The notes beneath the pieces are model-generated. The model saw only the letters and a list, made by a program, of their open reading frames with translations. It was not told where the DNA came from and made no database searches. A stretch of 64,000 nucleotides of DNA, taken from positions 248,001 through 312,000 of the forward strand of contig NZ_RQHK01000015.1 in the NCBI RefSeq assembly GCF_004770475.1. Direction: 5' to 3'. Below, one piece after another: positions 11,085-20,764 of this stretch. The DNA comes from Leptospira mtsangambouensis (GTDB taxonomy: Bacteria; Spirochaetota; Leptospiria; Leptospirales; Leptospiraceae). The position numbers and the translations under genes were made by a program. The number at the start of each line of letters is the position of its first letter. The stretch's first letter is position 1.

Positions 11085-13850
11085 ATGCCTGATACTATCA
11101 CCGAAGACAAATCAAACAAAATCGCCGAAAACGACAAACTAACTCCTCTTTTTAATGAGGAAATTTATGTACGTGCTGATGCAGGAACGGTTCCCGTTTC
11201 TAAATTCAAAATCTTTGACGATGTCATAGATGCATATAAGGCAGAAAATCGTTTAGCAGAAGCTAAACAAAAAATTGAAGACCATTTCAAAGAACATCCT
11301 GAGTCTATCTCCGCCAAATATATGTTAATGATCATTTCTTTCATGGAAGACTCCATGGGAGATGCCAATTTGGTGAAGAACATTTTGGATTCTTTCAAAT
11401 CTCACGCCAAATGGACTATTATTGAATACATTACAGATTCTATTTTACGATTCGGCGATCATAGACTTGCCCTCCGTGTGAAAGCAGAGGCCCTCGACAA
11501 ACTCAAGAAAAACAAAGAACTCAAAGTTGTTCTGGAAAAACTCGCAAAACAAGATCGGAAGAACCCTGAGATTGCAAAAAAATATGGTTTTTCCATTATG
11601 GAAGAGGATAAACCAAAAGCCATCTCCTATCTAAAACTTGCAGTTGAGATGTATGCCAAAAATAAAGAATACGTTCAGATGGAGGAGATTTGGCCTACCA
11701 TCGTTCAAAACAATTATGAAGATGTTTCTTTCTTCGATAAAATTGAACGTATCCTTCTTGGCCAAAGAGAAAAGACTCGGTTAGTTGGTCTTCTTTATCC
11801 AATCGTAGAACCATTTAAAGCAATGGAAGATTGGGATCATGTGATCTACTTCCTAAAAAAGATTTTAGAACACGAAGCTGCTTCTCAAAAAGCAAGAAAC
11901 GAACTCATTCGCGCTTACAAACAGAAATACGTTGCACACTCACTTCTTGAAGATTTCCTCAAGATGAGCGAACTTGGTAACAACCGTAAACCTGTTAAAC
12001 TTTGTATCACTAACTTCGAAAGAAATATTGTATTTGATACTGGTAACTATGTAATGCATAGAAATTGGGGTGTTGGTAAAATCACATCCATCTCCCAAAC
12101 TGGTGACTCTATCTTTGTTGATTTTGAAGAAAAGAAAGACCATAAACTTTCTATCCAAATGGCGATCACTTCACTTAAACCGTTGAAGAAAGATCATATT
12201 TGGGTGCAACACTACGAAGACAAACAAGCCATTAATACAATGTTTAATGAGAACTTAGCAGAGTTCTTAAAACAACTTCTTACTTCTTACGACAACCGAA
12301 TGATCATCGCTGATATGAAGAACGAACTGATCGGAACCTTCCTAAAAGCTGATGAGTGGTCAAAATGGTGGGCGAAAGTAAAATCGGTTCTGAAAAAAGA
12401 AGCGAACATCGGAATGAACCCTAAGAAAAAGGATGAAGTGGTTTATCACGAAAAACCAATCACTCATTCAGAAACACTCACACAAAAATTCCAAGCAAGC
12501 AATGATGCTAACAAAAAGCTAGAAATTGCTATGGAAGCAGTCCGTGATGCTGATGAAGCAGCGGAAGCAGGTGAGTTTTTCATTGCTCATTATAACGAAG
12601 AAGAATCGGCAAAAGATCCAATTCGTCGCCTTTCTGCTTATTTGTATTTAGAAGAAGCAGGGAAAGCATGGCCGACAGAAGAGTTTTCTCATAAAATCCG
12701 TGATCCTGAACTAAAGGCACTTATCCAATCATTCTCCAAAGAGGATGCTTTAAAAATATCCAAAGCTTTGGAAAATACGGATATCAAAAAAGGATTCAAG
12801 GATCTGATTCGTGCCCACCATCCAGAAGCTATCAATATTTTGATTGGGCTTTTATTTGAAGTTCCTGTCAAAGTTAACCGTTCCGTTTTCCAAAACCTTG
12901 TTTCTGATGATAAGTTTGCAGAACTCAATTTGTTTGTGGAAACAGTTTGTAACAAATCCAAAGAAAACCCTGAAGTTTTCCTTTGGGTTGCCAAATCGAT
13001 TTTATCTCATACTTGGAAGTTTGATTGGTTAAAGGTAAGTGAAGAAGATTTAGTTCTTCGTGTATTCCGTATCTTAAAACCTCTTGCGAAGATTGAAGAC
13101 AAGGGAACCAAACTGAAAAACCAAGCGATGGACATTTTGTTCGGAAAAGACAATAGTCTTCTTCGTGACATTCTATCCAATGCGGATGATGAATACGTTC
13201 GTAAACTTTTTGCATTATTCAAAGAAGTTCCTTATGTAACTGATTTGGAAAAAGACCAACTGTATGCTCTCATCAACGAACTCAAACCAAACATTGTTTG
13301 GGATGAATACGATTCCGAAGAAGATGCAGATGATGATCCTTTGGCAAACCTTCCTAGTGATGTTGTACTTGTCACTCGTCGTGCTTTCAATGCAAAGAAA
13401 CTTGAATTTGAACACCTTGTGAATGTAGAAATGGCTGAAAACTCTCGTGATATCGGAGAGGCCCAAGAAAAAGGGGACTTAAGAGAAAACGCAGAATACA
13501 AAGCGGCTATGGAAAAACAAGCTCAGTTGCAAGCAGCCATCAAACGTTTGGAAGCAGAACTGAAAAGTGCAAGGATTCTCGACCTAAGTGATGTCAAAAC
13601 TGAGAAAGTAGGAATTGGAACCACAGTCCGTTTGAAAAACAAACAAACTGGGGAAGTGGTGACTTATTCCATCCTTGGTGCTTGGGATGCGGATACAGAA
13701 AAGAATATTATTTCTTACCAATCGCCGCTCGCAAAATCACTGCTTGGAAAACACTCAGGCAACGAAGCAACATTGGTATTCGGTGCCACTGAGACTGTTT
13801 ATGAAGTATTGGATATTGCTCGTTATTCCATGACAGGACAAGAGGCCTGA
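11085..13850 (+). CDS. greA: Giant GreA-type transcription factor with helical N-terminal extension and CarD/TRCF-like insert
   Basis: At 921 residues this is nearly six times a normal GreA (about 158). The C-terminal 160 residues are a GreA coiled coil plus FKBP-like domain, with the catalytic-tip acidic residues kept (Asp798 and Glu801 in GDLRENAEY). Residues about 50-310 are helical and TPR-like. Around 317-372 is a compact beta segment (NYVMHRNWGVGKI ... VDFEEKKDHKL ... ITSLKPL) that resembles the RNA-polymerase-interacting Tudor-like domain of CarD/TRCF. Large GreA proteins are known in Borrelia and Treponema, so the fusion is spirochaetal. It overlaps the convergent M23 gene by 28 bp. 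Confidence 0.88.
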   Translation: MPDTITEDKSNKIAENDKLTPLFNEEIYVRADAGTVPVSKFKIFDDVIDAYKAENRLAEAKQKIEDHFKEHPESISAKYMLMIISFMEDSMGDANLVKNILDSFKSHAKWTIIEYITDSILRFGDHRLALRVKAEALDKLKKNKELKVVLEKLAKQDRKNPEIAKKYGFSIMEEDKPKAISYLKLAVEMYAKNKEYVQMEEIWPTIVQNNYEDVSFFDKIERILLGQREKTRLVGLLYPIVEPFKAMEDWDHVIYFLKKILEHEAASQKARNELIRAYKQKYVAHSLLEDFLKMSELGNNRKPVKLCITNFERNIVFDTGNYVMHRNWGVGKITSISQTGDSIFVDFEEKKDHKLSIQMAITSLKPLKKDHIWVQHYEDKQAINTMFNENLAEFLKQLLTSYDNRMIIADMKNELIGTFLKADEWSKWWAKVKSVLKKEANIGMNPKKKDEVVYHEKPITHSETLTQKFQASNDANKKLEIAMEAVRDADEAAEAGEFFIAHYNEEESAKDPIRRLSAYLYLEEAGKAWPTEEFSHKIRDPELKALIQSFSKEDALKISKALENTDIKKGFKDLIRAHHPEAINILIGLLFEVPVKVNRSVFQNLVSDDKFAELNLFVETVCNKSKENPEVFLWVAKSILSHTWKFDWLKVSEEDLVLRVFRILKPLAKIEDKGTKLKNQAMDILFGKDNSLLRDILSNADDEYVRKLFALFKEVPYVTDLEKDQLYALINELKPNIVWDEYDSEEDADDDPLANLPSDVVLVTRRAFNAKKLEFEHLVNVEMAENSRDIGEAQEKGDLRENAEYKAAMEKQAQLQAAIKRLEAELKSARILDLSDVKTEKVGIGTTVRLKNKQTGEVVTYSILGAWDADTEKNIISYQSPLAKSLLGKHSGNEATLVFGATETVYEVLDIARYSMTGQEA

Positions 13851-15634
13851 AGTTCTTCCTTCCAACCTCGAGTAGAAATTAAATCCACAAACGGTTCGGA
13901 AACATTTCCGGCGAAGTCAAAGGCCTTAGCTTCCAAAAGAAGATAAGGCCTTTCTTTTTGTAAACTTTTCGGAATGGTCACTCGAATGGCTCGTCTATCG
14001 GGATCATACTCATATGGATAGGATTGCCCATCAATTGTGAGTTCTACGTTTGTTCGAAATCCACTTCCTGTATCACCCAAAACATAATACCTTTCCTCAA
14101 AACATTGGTTTCTGATTTCTGGAAGTTCAATGTAACGGGCAAGAGATGTCATTGGAAAAATTGTGGGAGGTGTTTCGTCAGATAAAACCATAACAAAACC
14201 AAGTTTGGTGAGTTTAAAACTAAATCCGTTTGATTTTCTTTTTTGGGTGATTGATTGGAATTTTCCAATGGAAGAATCGTAGAAATAAAGAGATTCTTTG
14301 ATTGGAATCGGGTAACCTAAGTTCCATTCTCCTGATCCTTCCCCCTTCCAACTCAGCTTCTTTGTATCCAATTGGTAGATTTTTCCTTTGAGGGGAAGCC
14401 CACTTGGAATTTTAAAAGGAATGTTTTGTGAGTTGATTTCAGTAATTTGTAAAGATCCTTCTCCAGAAACTTCTACCTTAGATAAATCAACCGTTAGTTT
14501 GCCATCTAATGAATTGTAAATGTTTCCGGTCTTTTTGTTTTTTGATAACCTATCACTCACTTTTTCGTCTTTTTCATGAATAACAGTGAAATAAACAGAA
14601 GATTTGTTTCCTGTGGCATCACGAAGGGAAACTTCTAAAGATAATTTTTCCTTTGGTTTGTATCCATCTAAATCTAAGGAAAATCCTTCTTCTTTGAAAT
14701 TTTTGGACTGTTCATACATATGATAAAAATAAACAGGTGGGGCAAGCGATGACCTATTGATATCGTAGAACTGGTGTTTTTTGGAACCATCTTCATAAGC
14801 TAAAAAATCAAAATTCCGGGTGAAAGTCGTTTTTCCATTCACTGCCAAATCCATTCCGTAAACATTGTTTTTGTTACGTGAACGAATGAAATCATACCCA
14901 CTCATCCGAATGCGAATTTTGCCCGTTAGGGCTATGGATTCAAACAAATCTCCTTTATCTGTATACAATTCATACTTACCTTTTGTTTTTTCCTTCGCTG
15001 AGAGAAGGATCGGGTTTTCTAAATGATCACCTTCTAAATACAAAGAAAGGATGGTAGGGGGAGTTTTATCTTTTTGGTGGATTTCAGGAAAATAGAGGGG
15101 ATTGATGATTCCTTTTTCTGCACGAAACTCGAGGTGGAGATGAGAAATTCCCGATCCCGATTCTCCTGTTTTGCCGAGAGAAACTCCTTTTTTTGCCGCA
15201 AACATTCCTGGTGGAAGTTTGAGTTGGAACCCAGTGGGGTCTCCCATCAGAAGGATGGCCCGGCGAAGAAGCTCTAAATCATTTAGGCTCCCGCCAAAGG
15301 AATGTAAGTGGGCATATTTTGATTTGAGTTTGTATTTGGGACTGTAAAGATTTAGGGAAAGTCCATACCCAGTTTTAGAATAACTAATTTCTTCGATATA
15401 TCCATCAAACGTGGCTAAGATGCTATGACCATTCAGCCCATAGGATTTAAAATCAGAACCCAAATGTAAGTTGTGATTTCGGATTTCAGCAAAGGTTCCA
15501 GAAACTGGAGAATAGTAGGGAAGTGGAAAACCCACTTCGTCTAGAGGGATGTCTGGAATTTTTGACTCACCCCATAGTAGACCGGAAGAAAAAAAGAGAA
15601 GGACCGCCAAATTACGCAAGTGAGAGAACCTCAT
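13823..15634 (-). CDS. Secreted M23-family metallopeptidase
   Basis: A 603-residue precursor with an N-terminal signal peptide (LAVLLFFSSGLLWGES). The LytM/M23 domain lies at the N-terminus: zinc ligands in the HxxxD motif (His57, Asp61 of HLGSDF) and HLH of SHLHLEFR, with the partner His near KYAHLH. These enzymes cut peptidoglycan cross-bridges in the periplasm. The remaining roughly 380 residues are beta-rich with no domain I recognise, placed after the catalytic domain, the reverse of many M23 enzymes. The 3' end overlaps greA. Confidence 0.88.
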   Translation of the reverse strand: MRFSHLRNLAVLLFFSSGLLWGESKIPDIPLDEVGFPLPYYSPVSGTFAEIRNHNLHLGSDFKSYGLNGHSILATFDGYIEEISYSKTGYGLSLNLYSPKYKLKSKYAHLHSFGGSLNDLELLRRAILLMGDPTGFQLKLPPGMFAAKKGVSLGKTGESGSGISHLHLEFRAEKGIINPLYFPEIHQKDKTPPTILSLYLEGDHLENPILLSAKEKTKGKYELYTDKGDLFESIALTGKIRIRMSGYDFIRSRNKNNVYGMDLAVNGKTTFTRNFDFLAYEDGSKKHQFYDINRSSLAPPVYFYHMYEQSKNFKEEGFSLDLDGYKPKEKLSLEVSLRDATGNKSSVYFTVIHEKDEKVSDRLSKNKKTGNIYNSLDGKLTVDLSKVEVSGEGSLQITEINSQNIPFKIPSGLPLKGKIYQLDTKKLSWKGEGSGEWNLGYPIPIKESLYFYDSSIGKFQSITQKRKSNGFSFKLTKLGFVMVLSDETPPTIFPMTSLARYIELPEIRNQCFEERYYVLGDTGSGFRTNVELTIDGQSYPYEYDPDRRAIRVTIPKSLQKERPYLLLEAKAFDFAGNVSEPFVDLISTRGWKEELQASCPVME

Positions 15635-15757
15635 GGGAGAATCAGAATCCTCCCACTTCCTTTGTCATGCCTTTCCCGAAACCCAGAGAATTTCCCTTCG
15701 TTTCGATTCCCTTGACAAACTAGACTTAGGACCTAAGATGACAGGGAACATTTCTGT

Positions 15758-16312
15758 ATGAAACAAGGCATTGTTTTCTTCTTCTTTATTTTCGCCTTTT
15801 CTGGTTGTGCCTTTTTATTTAAGGAACCAGGCCGACCTCCCAAAATTGACGGGGTTCCTATCCCTGATTCGAAACGTTTGATTTACATCCAAAATGTCAG
15901 AAACAATACCTATTCCCCGGGAATGCACACTCGTTTGACTCAGATGATCATAGAAGAAATTGACAGACGGGGAAGGTTTATCACCACCCGTGAAAAAACT
16001 CTCGCGAAATACCGGTTGTATGCAGAGATTGTCCACTACCAACAAGTCGGAGATCTTATGGATCTTGCTGACAGACAAATTACCTCGGAACTATTCGTAG
16101 TCACTCGAGTGGAAATCATTGAGGCGGAGACGGGAAATAAAATCCCTATGGAACGCAGTGAAATTCCTGGAAGGGTCCATTTTTCGACCCAAGTTGGATT
16201 TCGGGAATCAGAATTAGAAGCACAAAATCGCCTACTTCGGGTGATGGCGCTTCGAATTGCAGAAGAATCAGAAAGAGCATGGTATTATTCTCTTTCTGGA
16301 ATTTTGAATTAA
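15758..16312 (+). CDS. lptE: LptE-like LPS-assembly lipoprotein
   Basis: A 184-residue protein with lipobox-type signal (FFIFAFSGC). The body matches the LptE/RlpB pattern: RLIYIQNVRNNTYSPG, a TRLTQMIIEEIDRRGRF helix, then a beta strand and helix ending in an amphipathic C-terminus. LptE plugs the LptD barrel that places LPS in the outer membrane. It is encoded directly upstream of fur-tgt (23 bases). AGGGAA precedes the ATG by nine bases. Confidence 0.8.
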   Translation: MKQGIVFFFFIFAFSGCAFLFKEPGRPPKIDGVPIPDSKRLIYIQNVRNNTYSPGMHTRLTQMIIEEIDRRGRFITTREKTLAKYRLYAEIVHYQQVGDLMDLADRQITSELFVVTRVEIIEAETGNKIPMERSEIPGRVHFSTQVGFRESELEAQNRLLRVMALRIAEESERAWYYSLSGILN

Positions 16313-16335
16313 GTTGAATCATCAGGAGATAAACC

Positions 16336-16815
16336 TTGCAAAACGATCCTATTTCCAGCGACGACACAAAAAAAGAGATGCTTGCTTTTGAAGAGTATCT
16401 CAAAGAAAAAGGACTAAAAATCACCAACCAACGTTTGTTAGTTGCGCAAAAGATTTTTTCTTCACATAATCATTTTACTGCCGAAGGTCTTTTGGACGAA
16501 CTAAAAGACAATAAAGATCGAATTTCCAAGGCAACCATCTATAGAATCCTCGCGATTATGGTAGAGGCGGGATTACTCGAAGAACATGACTTTGGTAAAG
16601 ATTATAAATATTATGAACATATCATTGGTCATGAACACCATGATCATATTATCTGTATGCAGTGCGGACGGATTGTTGAATTCATTGATGAACGAATTGA
16701 AGAACTACAAAACAAAGCAGCTTCAGAAAATGGATTTACCATCACTGGACATAGTTTGAATATCTTTGGCAATTGTTTGAATTTTGCCACTTGCGAACAT
16801 AAAACAAAAAAATAG
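16336..16815 (+). CDS. fur: Fur-family metal-responsive repressor
   Basis: A 159-residue protein starting at TTG, chosen because AGGAGA ends six bases upstream. It has the N-terminal winged helix ([25 protein letters not shown]) and the C-terminal metal and dimer domain: [18 protein letters not shown] with a CxxC, plus a second Cys pair (GNCLNFATC) for structural zinc. The spacing is close to Fur proper, but Leptospira has several paralogs, so Fur versus PerR or Zur is not settled. The stop overlaps the tgt start by one base. Confidence 0.85.
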   Translation: MQNDPISSDDTKKEMLAFEEYLKEKGLKITNQRLLVAQKIFSSHNHFTAEGLLDELKDNKDRISKATIYRILAIMVEAGLLEEHDFGKDYKYYEHIIGHEHHDHIICMQCGRIVEFIDERIEELQNKAASENGFTITGHSLNIFGNCLNFATCEHKTKK

Positions 16816-17930
16816 TGTCCTCTATTTTTAAAGAAAAATCGAAGGATCCTGGATCTTACGCAAGGACCGGCACTCTCAATTTAAATGGAATTCAAATTGA
16901 AACTCCCATCTTTATGCCGGTGGGAACCAGAGGGAGTATCAAATCTCTTTCCTCTTCGGACATCGATGAGTTGGGATATAACTTAATCCTTGCCAATACT
17001 TATCATTTATATTTAAGACCAGGAAAAGAGGTTTTGGACCACTTCCATGGGCTTAAAAATTTCATGTCATACAAACGAGCGTTACTCACGGATTCGGGTG
17101 GGTTCCAAGTGTTTAGTCTTGCGAGCCTTTTCAAATTTGAAGAAGATGGAGTCCGGTTCCAATCTCATATCGATGGTAGCCATCATAAATTCACTCCTTC
17201 CTCAGTCATTGATATGCAACGTTCCATCGGATCTGATATTATGATGGTTTTGGATGATTGTGCTCCCTATGGCAGTGATCTGGGACGATTGGAATTGGCT
17301 TTGGATCGTACCCACCGCTGGGCAAAGGAATCATACAATTATTGGATGGAAAACCCAGGTGGACAGAATGTATTCCCCATTGTCCAGGGTGGTGTGAACG
17401 AATCCCTTAGAAAACGAAGCTTAGATACACTACAAAATATAAATTTTCCAGGGATTGCCATTGGAGGCCTCAGTGTTGGGGAACCCAGGCCAGAATACAT
17501 TCGAATTTTAGAATGTATGGCACCATTTTTTGATGCGGCTCGCCCTCGTTACCTAATGGGTGTAGGGACCGTTGTTGACATCTTGGAAGGTGTAAAGAAT
17601 GGAATCGATATGTTTGATTGTGTTTTGCCGACAAGGAATGCGAGGAACGGCCAAGTGTTCACTTCTTTGGGCAAAATCAATTTAAGGAATGAATCACATC
17701 GATTGTCAGATGGCCCCATTGACCCAGAGTGTGGATGTAAAGTTTGTGTAACATATAGCCTTGGATATATTCGGCATTTACATAAAGTGAAAGAATTGAC
17801 TGCTTTTTCGCTCTCAACGTACCATAACTTATTTTTTATGCAAAGCTTCATGGAAAAGATGCGAAAGTCCATAGAAATAGGCAATTTTCAGGGTTTTTAT
17901 GACCATTGGAAAAATTTGTTTGGTAGCTAA
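16815..17930 (+). CDS. tgt: tRNA-guanine transglycosylase
   Basis: A 371-residue enzyme of standard length that swaps guanine-34 for the queuosine precursor preQ1 in GUN-anticodon tRNAs. Visible motifs: [13 protein letters not shown] (substrate-binding Asp), [22 protein letters not shown] (nucleophile Asp) and the zinc site starting CGCKVC. It starts at a GTG that overlaps the fur stop (TAGTG), suggesting translational coupling. Confidence 0.97.
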   Translation: MSSIFKEKSKDPGSYARTGTLNLNGIQIETPIFMPVGTRGSIKSLSSSDIDELGYNLILANTYHLYLRPGKEVLDHFHGLKNFMSYKRALLTDSGGFQVFSLASLFKFEEDGVRFQSHIDGSHHKFTPSSVIDMQRSIGSDIMMVLDDCAPYGSDLGRLELALDRTHRWAKESYNYWMENPGGQNVFPIVQGGVNESLRKRSLDTLQNINFPGIAIGGLSVGEPRPEYIRILECMAPFFDAARPRYLMGVGTVVDILEGVKNGIDMFDCVLPTRNARNGQVFTSLGKINLRNESHRLSDGPIDPECGCKVCVTYSLGYIRHLHKVKELTAFSLSTYHNLFFMQSFMEKMRKSIEIGNFQGFYDHWKNLFGS

Positions 17931-18023
17931 AATTATTAGGTTGACGTATCTCTTTTTTTTGAATGCAATTGTACCGTCATTTCTACATTGATTGTAGCTT
18001 CACTGAGGAGTCTCTAGACACAC

Positions 18024-18359
18024 ATGGAAATCACCAGAAGGGAAAAAGATAAAATCGTAGTCCTTGATATTAACGGGGAAATCGACCTTTATAACGCGCC
18101 TGAGATCAAGGATGTAATCGCCAAATTGATCGAAGAACAAAAATATTGCATCGTCATCAATCTCGAGAAGGTTTCCTACATCGACTCTTCCGGAATTGGA
18201 GCTTTAATTTCAAGTTTGTCCAACTTGAAGAAATACCAAGGTGGGCTTAAAATCATCAACGTAGCTGGTTCAGTACGTAAGGTATTTGAACTCACAAAGT
18301 TGACTTCATTTTTTGAAATTTTCGACAGCGAAGACGAAGCCGTCACAGCTTTCAAGTAA
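18024..18359 (+). CDS. STAS-domain anti-sigma factor antagonist
   Basis: A 111-residue single STAS domain of SpoIIAA/RsbV type with the phosphorylatable serine motif YIDSSGIGALI. In known partner-switching systems the unphosphorylated form sequesters an anti-sigma kinase, and PP2C phosphatases such as the one at 1-1122 reactivate it. No kinase is adjacent. GAGGAG (18005-18010) lies 13 bases before the ATG, unusually far. A possible promoter (TTGACG at 17941, weak -10 near 17964) lies upstream. Confidence 0.92.
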   Translation: MEITRREKDKIVVLDINGEIDLYNAPEIKDVIAKLIEEQKYCIVINLEKVSYIDSSGIGALISSLSNLKKYQGGLKIINVAGSVRKVFELTKLTSFFEIFDSEDEAVTAFK

Positions 18360-18425
18360 TTGGGGAAGCGTGTTTTGCGCTTCTCTCTTACAAAATCCCC
18401 CGAAGAAAAATTTAAGGAGTTCGTT

Positions 18426-19829
18426 ATGTTAAGAAAGAAAAAGACAGCAGTCTTTCTCTCTGGTTTGGTATTGTTTTCCGTTGGATTTGTTAATTGTGCC
18501 CAAGAACTACCATTAAAAGAACTGGAGCTTGCAAAGTCGCAAGTAGAAAGAGCAGAAAGACTTTCAGCAGAAGAATATGCTCCTGAAGAATATTCGGAAG
18601 CCAAAAAAAGTTTAGTATCTGCGAATGAATATGCATCTGAAGAAAAAGCTTCTGATTCTAAAAAAAGTGCGGACTATGCGATTTCTAAAGCTTACGATGC
18701 TTTAGAAAAAACCTTACCAAAACTTGCTGCAAAATCTCGTGAAGAAGCAGTGACAGCCATTGATGCTGCCGATGAAGCCTATGCTTCTGAATACGCACCA
18801 GAAGAATTTAAAAAAGCTGTAACGGCACGTGATGCAGGTGAATCTAAGTTAGCACAAGCAGATGCAAGCCTTGCTTCTTACCTACGTGAAGACAAAGACG
18901 AAACTGCAAAAGAACTGAAACGAACAGTTGCCTTACAAGAATATGAAGATGCACATAATAATTTTGTGGAAGCTGCGAAGATCAGTCAAAATGCAAAAAA
19001 AGTAGCTCTCGACAGATCTGGTTCTATACGCCAATCAGCTGATGAAGTGGATGCAGTATTAGAAAAAGCTTATACTTATTCCAAAGGTGGAAATCCTGCC
19101 ATCGATGAAGAAAAAGCTAGAGTTGCTTCCGCTCGTGAAGACATTGAAGCTGGACGTTTGAAAACTGCTGACGAAAAGATTAAAACGGCTCGATTGGCTT
19201 CTGCTTCTTTACTTGCCACTGCAGTCAAAGACCATGCCAAAAACCGCAACTTACAAGCTCGTGAAGTAGTAGAAGATGCCAATGCACGTTTTGGTGAATT
19301 GAATGCCGAAACATATTTGAAATCTAATGCAAAAGAATCATATGCAAGCACACAAGAAAACTTAGGTGCTTCCAATGAATCCCTCCAAGCTTCCGGAAAT
19401 CTTTTGGAGCAAGAAAAGTTTGATGATTCCATTTCCCAATCGGAAGAAGCCATTCGATTGGCAGAGATTTCGATCGACCAAATCGAAACTTTGAAAGGAA
19501 AAACCACAGTAGCGAAAAAAGATCGCAAAACAACAGAACCGGAAACAACAACTACCACTACGACAGAAGAGACAACAGAGAAGGCATCTTCTTCACAAGT
19601 AGAAGAACTTTCTGGCGGATGGAAACGGTATACAGTTGAAAAATCCAACCCTGCTGATTGCCTTTGGAGAATTGCTGATAGAGAAGACATTTATAGTGAT
19701 GCAAAACTCTGGCCAAGAATTTTTGAAGCTAATCGTAAATCAATTCGTAACAAAAATTTGATTTATCCAAAACAAAAATTGAATATCCCTCCTAAAACAG
19801 GGAAAATCGGAAAAGCCCCTAAACAATAA
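18426..19829 (+). CDS. Lipoprotein with alanine/glutamate-rich repeats and C-terminal LysM domain
   Basis: The ATG at 18426 follows AAGGAG; an open in-frame stretch from 18360 is not needed. The 467-residue precursor has a lipobox-like signal (LVLFSVGFVNC). The body is long, helical and charged, with imperfect repeats containing YAPEE(Y/F), akin to DUF4398. A threonine-rich linker (about 365-385) leads to a LysM-like domain (KRYTVEK ... DCLWRIADRE ... IYPKQKLNIPP) that should bind peptidoglycan. It may tether outer membrane to cell wall. A terminator follows. Confidence 0.85.
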   Translation: MLRKKKTAVFLSGLVLFSVGFVNCAQELPLKELELAKSQVERAERLSAEEYAPEEYSEAKKSLVSANEYASEEKASDSKKSADYAISKAYDALEKTLPKLAAKSREEAVTAIDAADEAYASEYAPEEFKKAVTARDAGESKLAQADASLASYLREDKDETAKELKRTVALQEYEDAHNNFVEAAKISQNAKKVALDRSGSIRQSADEVDAVLEKAYTYSKGGNPAIDEEKARVASAREDIEAGRLKTADEKIKTARLASASLLATAVKDHAKNRNLQAREVVEDANARFGELNAETYLKSNAKESYASTQENLGASNESLQASGNLLEQEKFDDSISQSEEAIRLAEISIDQIETLKGKTTVAKKDRKTTEPETTTTTTTEETTEKASSSQVEELSGGWKRYTVEKSNPADCLWRIADREDIYSDAKLWPRIFEANRKSIRNKNLIYPKQKLNIPPKTGKIGKAPKQ

Positions 19830-19850
19830 ACATGGTTTAGGTGAATGGAA

Positions 19851-19881
19851 AAAAAGCTGTCGTAAGGGCAGCTTTTTTTTT
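19851..19881 (+). terminator. Rho-independent terminator after LysM lipoprotein gene
   Basis: GCTGTC (19856-19861) pairs with GGCAGC (19867-19872, one G-T pair) over a 5-base loop. It is flanked by A5 and followed by nine T. Confidence 0.85.
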
Positions 19882-19900
19882 GTCTAAATAATAGGACAAT

Positions 19901-20764
19901 ATGATCAGAGGATACACAACACCTGTCACAGAAATTTCAGAAAAAGACTTTGAGGCATTGGTAACGCTTGCCTTAGAAGAAGATTTGCCTGCGGGAGATA
20001 TCACCACAGATTCTCTATTCAACTCGAATGAAAATTGTAAGGCAGTGTTACTTGCCAAAGAAGAAGGGGTTTTGTGTGGGCTTGCGGTATTACCTTGCCT
20101 CATCCGAAAAACCGGGGCGGATGTGAAATGGAATCAAACTCTTTCCGATGGCGCTCCTCTTTCCAAAGGAACTATTATTGGAACTTTGGAAGGATCACTT
20201 GTGGATGTTCTGAAAATGGAACGGATTTTATTAAATTTTATCCAATACCTTTCAGGTATTGCAACAAATGCCAGTAAGGTGGCAAAAGAATTCCCGAATC
20301 TCCTGATTTTAGATACGAGAAAAACTTTGCCAGGTTATAGAAAACTTGCTAAGTATGCGGTTTATACAGGTGGGGGAGCCAACCACCGCTTAAATTTGTC
20401 TGAGATGGCTATGTTAAAAGACAACCATGTAGCAAAAGCAGGATCCATCCAATCCGCTGTACAAATTGTTCGAAATGCTAATCCAGGCAAAAAAATAGAA
20501 CTAGAAATCGATGGCCTATCACAATTAAGTGAAGCTATCGCCTCAAATCCTGATATTATTTTGTTAGATAATTTTTCCGATTCAGACACAGAAAAAGCAA
20601 TTGAACTCATCAAAGAGCAATCACCAAAAATTCGTATTGAATGTTCTGGTGGAATCACTCCTGATAAATTAAAATTTCTATCTAAATTTCAAGATATAGG
20701 TGTGAGTATGGGTTACTTAACTCATACCGTAAAATTTTTAGATATAAGTTTGGATATTAAATAA
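19901..20764 (+). CDS. nadC: Nicotinate-nucleotide pyrophosphorylase (carboxylating)
   Basis: A 287-residue quinolinate phosphoribosyltransferase of normal length, making nicotinate mononucleotide from quinolinate and PRPP in de novo NAD synthesis. Motifs: ALEEDLPAGDITT, LNFIQYLSGIAT, LDTRKTLPGYR, KYAVYTGGGANHRLNL, MLKDNH and IECSGGI. The stop TAA overlaps the ATG of rel by one base, so the two are probably translationally coupled. Confidence 0.97.
   Translation: MIRGYTTPVTEISEKDFEALVTLALEEDLPAGDITTDSLFNSNENCKAVLLAKEEGVLCGLAVLPCLIRKTGADVKWNQTLSDGAPLSKGTIIGTLEGSLVDVLKMERILLNFIQYLSGIATNASKVAKEFPNLLILDTRKTLPGYRKLAKYAVYTGGGANHRLNLSEMAMLKDNHVAKAGSIQSAVQIVRNANPGKKIELEIDGLSQLSEAIASNPDIILLDNFSDSDTEKAIELIKEQSPKIRIECSGGITPDKLKFLSKFQDIGVSMGYLTHTVKFLDISLDIK

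Noticed and set aside
15712..15739. TTGACA with 16 bases to TAAGAT upstream of the LptE gene, looking like a strong promoter
   Set aside because: The start site would fall at about 15746, inside the AGGGAA ribosome site (15743-15748), leaving almost no leader; kept as a chance match.
19529..19590. Short ACA/ACT-rich repeat that could be a phase-variable microsatellite
   Set aside because: It encodes the Thr-rich linker with mixed codons and no long identical unit, so slippage is unlikely.
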